Of a stretch of DNA of 64,000 nucleotides, positions 23,702 through 34,149 are shown piece after piece; positions within the stretch are counted from its first letter, which is position 1; the number at the start of each line of letters is the position of its first letter. The position numbers and the translations under genes were made by a program. Below the pieces are notes generated by a model. It was given only the letters and a program-made list of their open reading frames with translations. It had not been told where the DNA came from and ran no database searches. The DNA lies in assembly GCA_026168455.1 (NCBI GenBank), contig CM047431.1, positions 7,462,943 through 7,526,942 on the forward strand, read 5' to 3'. This DNA comes from Theocolax elegans (Eukaryota; Arthropoda; Insecta; Hymenoptera; Cerocephalidae).

Positions 23702-23840
23702 TTTAAAAGTATTTATAGATAATAAATCTATTAATAAAAATGATAATATAATAAAATATAGAAATAAAAAACTTATCCTCAGTGAAAACGCAAAAATTTA
23801 TACAAAAAATGTAGTTTATTCAGAAATATTTGAATATTAA
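23658..23840 (+). pseudogene. Helitron (PIF1-type) helicase C-terminal end, motif VI
   Basis: The frame LYVALSRTTSKDNLKVFI matches helicase motif VI of PIF1-like enzymes (x-YVALSR), and it ends near NVVYSEIF, as Helitron helicases do. Its first codons overlap the zinc-finger segment in another phase. A deletion near ttttgcattta joined the two ends of a protein that is normally over 1000 residues long. No nuclease or ATPase motif remains. Confidence 0.65.
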
Positions 23841-24107
23841 TTTTGTATATATATATTATTTTATATGATAAATGAATTTATTGATCTTTACAAGCCAAAG
23901 AAACATTCCTCACATCTCAAGTAAGGCGGACTGTATTAATACCAGCCACTTTAGAAACCTCACAGGATGAGTGTTCGAAAAAAGACTAAGACAAGCTAAG
24001 TCAACAAAAATGTAAAATTTAATTGATTGTAGCATAAAATTAATTAAAACTTAATAAGACGGAAAAGCCTGGACTCTACTATGAGACCCATATTTCAAAA
24101 ACAAAAC

Positions 24108-24965
24108 AGGAAATGACGAACTGACATAAAGGTAAATGAAGTAAAGAAAAGTAAAATGTATTATAATAGTATGACAATACAACCTAAAAACACAAACAAA
24201 ATGAAATAAGAAATTAAAAGAAAATAAAAGAAAAGCAAACACAGAATTAGAATATGATACGAAAGATATAAATTCAAAATAGGTTAATTGCAAATATAGC
24301 TTTTTTTGAAAACACCATCGAATTAAATTTTTTAGGAAGTTTAAATAATCATTGTAATTTCTGTAAAGCAATACCCTCTAAGAATGAATCTCACATGATA
24401 AAAATATACTAACTGTTGTCATAAAAATAAATATTTTTAAATAATGATAACTCATATCCAAAAGAATTAAAAATTTATTATTTCAAAATACTTCAATAAG
24501 TACAAATTATAAAAAAAATATACGGGGATACAATAATTCTTTTGCATTTATACGTAGCTTTATCAAGAACAACATCAAAGGATAATTTAAAAGTATTTAT
24601 AGATAATAAATCTATTAATAAAAATGATAATATAATAAAATATAGAAATAAAAAACTTATCCTCAGTGAAAACGCAAAAATTTATACAAAAATGTAGTTT
24701 ATTCAGAAATATTTGAATATTAATTTTGTATATATATATTATTTTATATGATAAATGAATTTATTGATCTTTACAAGCCAAAGAAACATTCCTCACATCT
24801 CAAGTAAGGCGGACTGTATTAATACCAGCCACTTTAGAAACCTCACAGGATGAGTGTTCGAAAAAAGACTAAGACAAGCTAAGTCAACAAAAATGTAAAA
24901 TTTAATTGATTGTAGCATAAAATTAATTAAAACTTAATAAGACGGAAAAGCCTGGACTCTACTGA
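24108..24965 (+). repeat. Direct duplicate of the Helitron 3' part
   Basis: This repeats about 23224-24078: end of the 19-residue repeats, zinc-finger segment, motif VI and 3' UTR. The first roughly 350 bp are full of single-base indels relative to the first copy, and the rest is nearly identical. The same pattern is seen in LINE-B. It may be an assembly duplication. Confidence 0.75.
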
Positions 24966-25220
24966 TGAGCCCACCAGGCATACTCAGGGCGAAATACAAA
25001 ATTGTTTAATTTTTTTTCCGTCTTATTAAGTTTTAATTAATTTTATGCTACAATCAATTAAATTTTACATTTTTGTTGACTTAGCTTGTCTTAGTCTTTT
25101 TTCGAACACTCATCCTGTGAGGTTTCTAAAGTGGCTGGTATTAATACAGTCCGCCTTACTTGAGATGTGAGGAATGTTTCTTTGGCTTGTAAAGATCAAT
25201 AAATTCATTTATCATATAAC
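24745..25220. repeat. Long palindrome at the Helitron 3' end
   Basis: The 3' UTR text at 24745-24950 returns inverted at 25014-25220 with almost perfect complementarity over about 200 bp. The spacer of about 63 bp contains the hammerhead-like motif. A palindrome with a short unique loop can come from a head-to-head insertion or from fold-back during replication. Confidence 0.8.
24951..25008 (+). ncRNA. Hammerhead-ribozyme-like core
   Basis: The sequence has CTGATGA (24962-24968), a 4-bp GCCC/GGGC stem (24969-24972 with 24987-24990) closed by a 14-nt loop, then GAAA (24991-24994). That is the conserved hammerhead order CUGANGA, helix II, GAAA. A weak helix III can be drawn from 24994-25007. 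I find no strand complementary to the upstream ggactcta that would make helix I, so a full ribozyme is not shown. The truncated first copy near 24070 has a broken version (ctactatgagaccc). Confidence 0.35.
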
Positions 25221-25369
25221 TTAGAGTATACAAAAGCAATAGATTCACGAATTTTCTAATAGTTGGAAAAATTCAAATTTTAAAAATATATATTATTTTT
25301 TTCATTGTCTAAATACATACATATATATAAATGTATTAAGAATTATAAATATACTTATAAATATGTTAT

Positions 25370-26265
25370 TGACTGAATATTGGCTGAGAAATCGCCATCA
25401 TAATTAAATAATTAAAAAATAAACTTATTATTAATTGTTATGAATTAACTGAATATGAGTTGTTACGAAATAATTAAATATTGGCTGAGAAATCGCCATC
25501 ATAATTAAATAATTAAAAAATAAACTTATTATTAATTATTATGAATTAACTGGATATGAGTTGTTTCGAAATAATTAAATATTGGCTGAGAAATCGCCAT
25601 CATGATTTATTTAAACTTATTATATATTAGATGAATAATTAAAAAAAAATAAACTTATTATTAATTGTTATGTATTGACTGAATATTGGCTGAGAAATCG
25701 CCAACATAATTTATTCAAACTTATTTTTTGAAATAAATAATTCAAAAATAAACTTATTATTAATTGTTCTAAATTGACTAAATATTGGCTAAGTAATCGC
25801 CATCATAATGAAATAATAAACTTATGATTTATTGTTATGAATTGACTAATTATGAGTTGTTACGAAATGATTAAATATTGGCTAAGAAATCGCCAACATA
25901 ATTAAATAATTAAAAAATAAACTTATTATTAATTGTTATAAATTGACTAATTATGAGTTGTTACGAAATGATTAAATATTGGCTGAGAAATCGCCATCAT
26001 AATTAAATAATTAAAAAATAAACTTATTATTAATTAGTTTATTATTAATTAGAGACATAACAATATTGTATATTATATATATGAATTAACTAAATGTGAC
26101 TAAAAATCGTCATAATATTTTATTCAAACTTATTATTAGATTTAAATAATTAAAAAATATAATTATAAACTTATTATAGGAATTATTATGAATTGACTAA
26201 ATATAATTGTTACGTAATGATTAAATATTGGCTGAGAAATCGCCATCTTAATTTGTACAACCACT
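25370..26265. repeat. Minisatellite, about 100-bp unit
   Basis: The phrase tattggctgagaaatcgcca starts at about 25377, 25478, 25580, 25684, 25783, 25876, 25976 and 26226, with a diverged unit between the last two. Each is followed by an AT-rich stretch with aataaacttattattaatt. The array is non-coding with diverged units, so it is not a CRISPR array. Confidence 0.8.
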
Positions 26266-26530
26266 TGTAATGTGAGTGTTAATATTGATAATTTTATTCT
26301 GAATAATAACAACAATCTCAACTCTGTAAAACACAGAGAGCAAATGGATTACACATGAAATTCTCTCCTTCATCCACTACCGCTTCCTCTTGTGAATAAT
26401 AATTGTCATTATCGTTATGAATAATAACATAATAATTAAAATAATAATAATTATAATTATCATTATCATTATTATGAATAATCCGAGGATTTTGAAGAGT
26501 CCCGCACCTCGGCAATAAATTGATTTCCCT
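26266..26530. other. AT-rich simple-sequence DNA
   Basis: Runs of aataataat, ttatcattatc and related triplet-like repeats occupy about 26390-26480. A short inverted pair cgaggattttg/cctcgg lies near 26482-26512. I see no gene. Confidence 0.55.
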
Positions 26531-26577
26531 CCCTCTTAAAAAAAAAAAAAAAAATCATTATGATTATTGTTATCATA

Positions 26578-26627
26578 CTCTCTCCCTCTCTCCCTCTCTC
26601 TCCCTCACTCTCCCTCTCTCTCCCTCA

Positions 26628-26664
<37 letters not shown>

Positions 26665-26992
26665 TCTCCCTCTCTCTCCCTCACTCTCCCTCTCTCCCTC
26701 TCTCTCCCTCACTCTCTCTCTCTCTCTCTCTCTCACTCGTTCTCTCTCTCGCTCGCTCGTTGTCTCTCTCGCTCTCTCGTTGTCTCTCTCGCTCTCTCGT
26801 TCTCTCTCTCGCTCGCTCGTTCTCTCTCTCGCTCGCTCGTTCTCTCTCTCGCTCGCTCGTTCTCTCTCTCGCTCGCTCGTTCTCTCTCTCGCTCGCTCGT
26901 TCTCTCTCTCGCTCTCTCGTTCTCTCTCTCTCTCGTTCGCTCTTTCGCTCTCTCGCTCTCCCGCTCTCGGACGGACGGACGGACGGACGGAC
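26578..26992. repeat. TC microsatellite with 20-bp higher unit and (GGAC)n
   Basis: CT/TC-rich repeats occupy 26578-26740. From about 26740 a 20-bp unit, gctcgctcgttctctctctc with variants, recurs about ten times. At 26969-26992 six GGAC units follow. Long Leu/Ser open frames in three plus frames and an Arg/Glu frame on the minus strand are by-products of the repeat. Confidence 0.9.
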
Positions 26993-27312
26993 GGACAGAA
27001 ACAAAATTTTAATATAATAGATTAACTTACTTAAAATTGATTAATGACTTTAATTAATAGCATAGATCCGAGAACAGTTGTTTGTGTTTTGCAGTGAATG
27101 TATTTTTAGCATTGCATGTAGTTTTTAGTTAATTAATGTCTAAAATTGGAAATGATTTGTTATACATATGGTATTTTTTATATAAAAACTTCAAGTTATA
27201 CAAAAAGTTAAAATGATAACTATTATAATTTAAATTACTAAATGCAATAAAAAAACGTCTATTTAAAAAAAATATTTTTGGAGATAGTCACTTGTGTATT
27301 TATAATCTTTAA

Positions 27313-28411
27313 GGGGGTCTCATACTCAATTTTTACAGACCGAGCCAATAGAGTGATAGTATGGTTGAAAAATACTTCAATCTAGATAAATATAAAGAAT
27401 TTCGACAAACTAGAAGATAGGTGCCCTTTCTTTTGTAGTTATGTATCACTGTGCAAAGTTTCTATTTATTATATTGAGGCATTGATGAGAAAACCTTGTA
27501 TAAAAAACACTATCTACGGCGTTCACATAATGAAATTTTCGTACAAGGTTTTCTCTTACACGTATCAATAAAATGTCTTGAAACTTTGTATAGAAGTAAA
27601 TAATTATTTAATAAAGGCCATCTAACTGTTTGTTTTGCATAGTTTTATAAAACTAAAAGTAGTTTTATTATCATTATTAAAACAATATTATACGCTAGAT
27701 GGTAGTACGCACGGATCATGGCAAGCTAGAATATGCTTTTGCCGCCGCCACTATCGACATCACGCATGCGCATTTGTTTCAGACTCGAGACAAATAGCTG
27801 AGCAAAATAATTTGATTTGACTCCTATAAAATTTTTAAATACGTGTCATACTGATACTCATATTATGACTAGTAGAATTTTCGACATGGCAAATTGAATC
27901 GTACTACGTATTTATCATAGATTTAATGTAAAAGGAAACGTACTGCTGCAAGTATCCGGCATATCTATCGATCAACCCAAGGGAGCGGATCAAAAATCGA
28001 CTTGCGAGCCGTGCTCCGCTCTCTTGGGTTCTGCTATCGTTGGTCTTCAGTGTAATGTCGTATTTTTTCAGTATGTAAAAAAAAATAAATACGCATAATT
28101 GAAATACGTACAAATTCCGTAAACCAAATATACGTAACATTTATTATATATGTTTATATCGAAATATGGATTATAATAGATAATAGAAAATGCGTATAAG
28201 TGAAATACGTTATTTTTTAATTTTTATATTGGAAAAAAATAGTCACACTATTTTTATTACGATGCTCTGGACATCAATGGCGCCATCTACTATCACTTCG
28301 ATTACGACTTGCCATAGATGGCGCTCTTGATGATAGTTATCATTTCTTATATATAACCAGCATTACCGGCGGTCAGAACGGTAAAATCGCAGAATTGAGT
28401 ATGAGACCCCC
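27313..28411. mobile_element. Non-autonomous DNA transposon with 19-bp inverted ends
   Basis: GGGGGTCTCATACTCAATT at 27313-27331 is exactly the reverse complement of 28393-28411. Flanks are TTAA on the left (27309-27312) and GTAA on the right (28412-28415), possibly a decayed TTAA duplication as in piggyBac, but this is weak. The 1.1-kb interior has no transposase. It contains a 14-bp stem (gagaaaaccttgta near 27489 with its complement near 27542). The short open frames are not convincing genes. Confidence 0.65.
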
Positions 28412-28415
28412 GTAA

Positions 28416-29204
28416 GTGCTTATAGAAACTAGAGATGGTATTAAATATTAGCTCGATAAGGATGTACAACCATGCCGTGAGGTCGGTTGTATAATTTGGC
28501 GTTTGTTTAAAATGTGTTTAGCGCATAATTTATCGTCATGTAAAGATATAAAACTGCGTTATTCCTGATAACGCACTCGCTATACGCTAAATATTGGCGT
28601 TAACTGCTCTTACGCATGCGCTACTAAGTCCCATTAACGCACGCGTAAAAGTTAGTGAATCAGGCCAATCAATTATAATTAAAGAAAAATATTTTGTTTA
28701 TTATATAAAATGCAATATATTCATTTTTTCAAATTATGATATTCAATGCCGCAAAAATATATCCGAAAAATCGCAGTGTTTGTGACTCAAATCAAAATAC
28801 ACAGCTTTTCTACATACACAGCTATACAAGCTACATTAAATCTGCTTATTACAACAAACTAAATCTTATATCAAATTCATGATTGGCAGCACTAAAAATT
28901 AATACGTAGTTTTCAGTTTGATTAAATTAAAATTTTCCATCCATAGAACCAGCCATATTGAATCCACCATGTTAGATTTTTACAAAATTAAATTAATATT
29001 CGTGATTAGTAATGTCAAAAACTCTTGAATACCAAATTTTGTGAAAATTGGTTAAAGTGTGGAAATTCCCTGGCTGAAGTATTAATTGTTATATTTCGTA
29101 CATTTCTGCATATTTCCGTATATTTCTAAATATTTTCGTATATTTCTGTATATTTTTTATCAGTTATTCGACTTTTTTATGAAAATATACAGAAATATAC
29201 GGAT
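28416..29204. other. AT-rich DNA without a gene
   Basis: Around 28900-29060 a degenerate unit of the 'gene-poor atggcgg' repeat family is visible (ccatgttagatttttacaaaa and so on). From 29090 to 29210 variants of tatttctgtatatttccgta are repeated on both strands. No coding frame is supported. Confidence 0.55.
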
Positions 29205-29219
29205 ATATACAGAAATGTA

Positions 29220-29649
29220 AACCGACACGGTGGCGGAGTGGCGGAGACGCACCTCGGCCAATCACGATAGTTAAGCAGCACTGAGTGCGGTTCGCACTTG
29301 GATGGGTGACACCATTCTTGTGCGGCTTTCGGGATCGGTTAGGTGTTTTTCCACACTTCACAACGTGAGCGGAAGGTGTGGAACATTCGGTTTCGGTGTT
29401 TGGGCCTACGCAAGGTGACCTGAACATCTAAACAGAATGTTTCAATACACGAGCCGTCTCAGGGAAGGTTTTCCTACAAGGTTTTTCCTTCCTCACGGGC
29501 ATAACCCCGGGCGAATGCGAGGCGGAGGGGACCGGGATGGGAAAAACTGGAATGTCTTCACCCCCACACATAGGTGGTAGGGGTATCCCTGTAAAAACCC
29601 GTTTAATAATGGGTATACGGGGTGATGAGCAAAGAGAATAAAACAAAAA
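29220..29649 (+). mobile_element. SINE with 5S rRNA-derived head
   Basis: The 430-bp element is flanked by perfect 15-bp duplications atatacagaaatgta (29205-29219 and 29650-29664). Its head contains gttaagcagca, gagtgcggtt and acttggatgggtgac, which follow the internal promoter part of 5S rRNA in order. SINEs with a 5S head (SINE3 type) are transcribed by RNA polymerase III and moved by LINE enzymes. The body (about 29330-29640) is unrelated to 5S and the 3' end is A-rich. The intact duplications point to a recent insertion. The minus-strand frames here are chance. Confidence 0.75.
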
Positions 29650-29851
29650 ATATACAGAAATGTACGAAATTGTATAAAAATATGTAACAATGTCCTGAAT
29701 GATGCACTAATGTACAAAAATATACAAATATAACTTTATGCATGAATAATATGAATTTTATTATTTTTGCTCTTTTAAGTAATATTATTAATTAATATTT
29801 GAAATTATTAGGAATAACGATATGAATCCTTTACAAAGACTATATTTTTAC

Positions 29852-30148
29852 TCAAGAAGAACAACGATTTGGCTTTGGAGAAACTTGTACAAGATATGAA
29901 AAAATTATTCATAAAAAGAGAAGATATTGTACATATTCTTATGCTCGTTCATTAAAAATTAATGACTCAATCGTGAAACTACATTCTGGAAAATTTGGTA
30001 TAATTGAACATATATATGTGTTATTTCAGTTAATAATAAAAAAGAAGTTATAATCATATACAAAATTGTCAATGTAAAAACCAATGATACTTTCTCACCA
30101 TTTACTAAAATAAAGCATATTGGCTACCGCTGGAAGGATATAGAATAG
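29852..30148 (+). pseudogene. Transposase-associated protein fragment (unassigned)
   Basis: The frame FTQEEQRFGFGETCTRYEK continues to YARSLKINDSIVKLHSGKFG, then after one shift near 30025 gives KIVNVKTNDTFSPFTKIKHI. The style resembles the C-terminal part of large insect proteins annotated as transposase-domain proteins, but I cannot name the family with confidence. There is no start codon and it is interrupted, so it is a relic. Confidence 0.35.
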
Positions 30149-31130
30149 TATTTCACGATTAAAGAAAAAAATGATAAAACCAATTTAAACACAAAAGACA
30201 CGTCAACATTAAAAAAAAATTTATTATAATTTTTTTTTAATTTATTATAAATATTTTTAGGATAATATCCTAAAAATATGCGTAAAAATACAGGGAATAG
30301 TTGTACTTTGAGCAAGTATTTTTTATTTTTTCAAAAAAAATTTTATGAAAAATTAGCGTTTTGGCGACAAAAATTTAAAAAAAATCTAATAATATGCGTT
30401 TTAATATTATTAAAATATTAATATATTATTAATATATTATTAATAATTTTCATATTATTGTTAATTTATTGAATAAGTAACTTTGAATATTATGACTTTT
30501 TTGGTAAATGCAAATACCCTATCTTAGTTCAGGATCTACGTGGAGTTTATAAATAAAAGTAAATATAGATCGTAAATATAAGTTACTTATTCGATAAATT
30601 AACAATAATATAAAAAAACATTTCTGCATGTTTTAGGTATAAACTATTTGCAATAACGTTCTAAAAGAAATCTAATTTTTTTTCCAATATTTCGTTGTTT
30701 TTTGTGTTTAACCCTTAAACTGACAAAACGCCACTACGGGTACACTGCTATTCGAGGGCCAATAACGAAGACTATTCGACATTAAAAAAAATTGAGACAT
30801 ACATATTTTTATTGCTTAAGATCTCCTCTTTCCGATGGTGCCAATGAAATTCTTTGAAAAGTTTATTTATTATTCCAAAATACAGTTTAAACAAAAAAAA
30901 AGTGATTATTCGTGTTTAATTTTTTTTGTGATCCATTTTTCAAAGCTCTTCGAATCTGCAATCAACTTGGAACCTTAATAACCGGTGGAATAAATGTCTG
31001 AACTTTGAGAATCCATGGTTCAAAGATCGATTTTTCGTATTAGTATTTTCAAAATGACGTCTTAATGGCAAAATTTTTGTGAAAACCTTCCTGAATTATT
31101 TTACAATAAATGATGCTCTTTTCGAAAAAA
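30149..31130. repeat. AT-rich DNA with a hairpin at 30449-30615
   Basis: The strands ttattgttaatttattgaat and its near complement attcgataaattaacaataat (30455-30485 with 30581-30612) form an imperfect stem around a 95-bp loop, like a MITE. The remainder is AT-rich with no gene seen. Confidence 0.5.
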
Positions 31131-31320
31131 TGTTCAAGAGTAAAAAGTTCTTGTAATCAGCCAAGGAATATGCCTGAATTTTTCCGAAGCATTTTGAGCA
31201 CTTTTTTGAATTTTGCATATGAACAATTTTTGCAAAATTCAAAATTTTACTCAAATCGCTTCGGAAAAAATCAGACGTATTTCTTGACCAATTATAAGAA
31301 CTTTTTATTCATGAAAATTT
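31131..31320. repeat. Imperfect palindrome
   Basis: The left half (aaaagttcttgtaatcagcc ... ttttgcatatg) and the right half (ttttgcaaaattc ... aattataagaacttttta) are complementary with mismatches over about 80 bp each. The 83-residue open frame at 31110-31361 is a by-product of this hairpin and is not called as a gene. Confidence 0.5.
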
Positions 31321-31484
31321 TTCCAAAATGTGAATCGTTTTTCAATAAAAAATTTCCATAGTTCAAAGCATCATGTGAGGGTAAAAAACCATGGAAACAA
31401 ACACTTCCCAATTGTAATTCTAAACTAGTTTCTCCGTTATTTGTTTTTCTTTTCTATATATACATATATATGTAAATATAAAAA

Positions 31485-31835
31485 TCGATCGGAAACACAT
31501 TTCTCCACTAAAAACAGTAATTAGAAATCTATTTTATGCACCTTTTAATCGATTGGATTAAAAAAAAACATGATTATTTTGGGATAAAAAAATAATTTTT
31601 ATTCCAAGATTTATTTCACCATTTCTATTACACTGTAGTTTCAACTTGCTTTTGTATCCGTTCAATAACCCAAATATACATAAACCCGTTTATCGGGCTG
31701 AACTTGCATTTGGGCTAAGAGAACTACAAATCACTAGAAACGATCAAAAATACATTTCTCCACTAAAAAAAAGTATTTAGAAACTTATTTTATTGATTTT
31801 TTAATCGATTGGGTTAAAAAAACATGATTTTTTTA
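31485..31835. repeat. Diverged direct repeat, about 90 bp, two copies
   Basis: acatttctccactaaaaa followed by ttagaaa, tttaatcgattgg and aaaacatgatt occurs at about 31497-31575 and 31751-31830. No coding content is seen. DNA around and after it, to 32331, is AT-rich without a gene. Confidence 0.5.
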
Positions 31836-32331
31836 GGGGTCAATTCCGAATAAGTACCATTATTAGCAATTTTCGCTTCACTGTCGGACAATTACCGTGA
31901 TAAAACGATTTTATTCTTATTTATTTTTTTATTGCTATTTTTATTTTTTTTACAACGGTTTTAATATTAATAATCATATTAATTTTTTTGAGTATTCCTT
32001 TGGACTTTATCATAGCTGTTGTGATTTTTCCTTTAAGAGAATTAAATTTATAGAGTTATTTATCAACTCCTGATTACTGCTCGTAAAATTCCTTTTTCTT
32101 CTCTACTCCTATTTAATTCATAGCATTCCATTAATATTTTCTTTATATATATGGGATATTCCACGTGAAGTAGTTCGATCGAAAATTTTAAAATGCACCA
32201 AATTTTGGGTACACATTGCAAATGTTTTTTAGAATACAGAAAAAAATTTTTAGGTACTGAAATCTATTTGCTCAAAAGTTACTCTAACCTTAAAAAGTGA
32301 ATTTTTCCTAGTTTTTTTCAACACCAGCTGG

Positions 32332-32930
32332 CCCTACTAAAAATGTTTGCGCAATTAATAGCGCAACCTTTGACGCAACTTTTTGCGTAACTTTTTGCGC
32401 TACTTTTTACGTGTCTTTATCGAGCCAAAAGTTGCGCCATAAATTGCGCTACTATATTGAAAATTTGAAAATATATATATTTATATAATTTTATAATAGA
32501 AAATGCCTTAAGATCTTCTTTATGTGATTTTCAATTGCAATTTTCAACATGAATCCAACTTTAAAAAATTTCTAATATTTTGATGAATGCAATCAAATAA
32601 AAAAGTGCATATTAATAAAGTTATATTTATTTATTTAAGTAAAAGCTCCAAATTTTGAAAGACAAGATTTTTTGTGTTAAACTCTTACCTCGAGGTTTTT
32701 CCAAATTCAAGATGGTAGCATCTAAGATGGTAATATATATAGGAGAAAATTTTTTGATATTTCGATATTATTCCATAAACAATGTTTTATGATAAATGTT
32801 CATCAACATTGGACATACGGCGTAGTTTTTACCATTTCAAGATGGCGGACCCAATATAGCGGCAAAAAATTTTGCAAATTGTTGAATTTCTATAAAATTT
32901 GATTTACAGGGGTTTCTTGGGACGCTGATT
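32332..32930. repeat. Foldback element left arm, with empty target site
   Basis: This arm keeps the uninterrupted version of the site at which the mariner-type element entered the other arm: gatggtaatatatatagga at 32726-32744. Several TTGCG/GCGCAA motifs lie at 32346-32450. Confidence 0.75.
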
Positions 32931-33952
32931 ACAAATGCGTTATCACTTTCAGCAAATTCAAGATGGCGGACCCAATATAGCGACAAGAAATTTTGCAAAT
33001 TGTTGGATTTCTATGAAATTTGATTTACAGGGGTTTTCTGGGTCGCTGGTTACAAATTCGTTGTTAGTTTTTATTTACATATTCAAGATAGCATAGAAAC
33101 CAATATGGTGACCACAAGTTCTATTTATGTTAAATTTAGTTTAAAAGGTTTTTTGGGCCACGGATTACGGTTCCGTAATGATGACTTATGTGCAGCATGC
33201 TTTTCCTCATGAAATAAATAGTCGTAAATATTCCTCAACGAAAATATTAAAAGTAAACAAAACAAAGAAATTACAAAAAAAACTTACTGAATTACGTGTC
33301 TTTTCATGCGATATGAGCTGGGAAACGTGACTCCTTGGCTAAACGACCTAAAATCAGCGACCTATAAACTTAATTTAAAGAAAACTATAAGACGAAAACA
33401 CAACTGGAATATGTTATATACTTTTAAAATTTTTGTGTTCTTTTATTCAGAAGCAAATAATGTAAAGTAAGAAAAAAGAATATATATATTATTACTTTTT
33501 ATATTTAAATAAAATGTTATGATGATATTTAAGGAAATAGGCATATTTTTATATAAAATACGTTTTATTAAGGCCGTATATAAAATATTATAATTAAATA
33601 CAAATGTTTTCGATGGAAGCCAGCCATTAAATTATAATCATAGATCTTAATTAAAAATAAATCAGTTTACAATTTTAATAAATAGTAAATTCAATGTAGA
33701 TAATTTAATAGTGCAATTTATTAGATACTGGTATAATGAATTTTTGTTCATCGATGTCAATTAATACGCATATTCTCCATATCTGTTCTGTTTTAATACA
33801 AATTTCGTTGCTGCTGCAACGTCTTGAATTATACTTGAGTAATGATTCAAAGTTGCTTTATAACCTGACAAATAGTTATTTCTTTATCATTAACATCTAC
33901 AACGAAGTCTATTAACGAATAATAATAACTAACGAATTATTATAACGAATTC
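32931..33952. other. Foldback spacer, no gene seen
   Basis: The first 250 bp hold two more diverged units of the arm (around 32930-33060 and 33060-33180, with caagatggcgga-like starts). The remainder is AT-rich and carries no coding frame that I can support. Confidence 0.5.
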
Positions 33953-34149
33953 GTAATCAGCGATCCAAGAAATCCCTGTAAATCGAATTTCATAAAAATC
34001 GAAGAATTTGCCAAATTTCTTGCCGCTATATTGGGTCCGCCATCTTGAAATGGTAAAAACTACGCCGTATGTCCAATGTTGATAAACATTCATTATAAAA
34101 CATTGTTTATGGAATAATATCGAAATATGAAAAAATTTTCTCCTATATA

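Noticed and set aside
25370..26265. Possible CRISPR array
   Set aside because: Units are about 100 bp, spacers are not unique, repeats are diverged and no cas gene exists; the DNA is eukaryotic.
26520..27025. Open frames of 107-165 residues on both strands
   Set aside because: They are direct translations of the TC/CTCG simple repeat (Leu/Ser or Arg/Glu strings) with no domain.
29220..29330. Functional 5S rRNA gene
   Set aside because: Only the promoter-like part matches, the ends do not pair, and the unit continues into a 300-bp body with target duplications, so it is a SINE.
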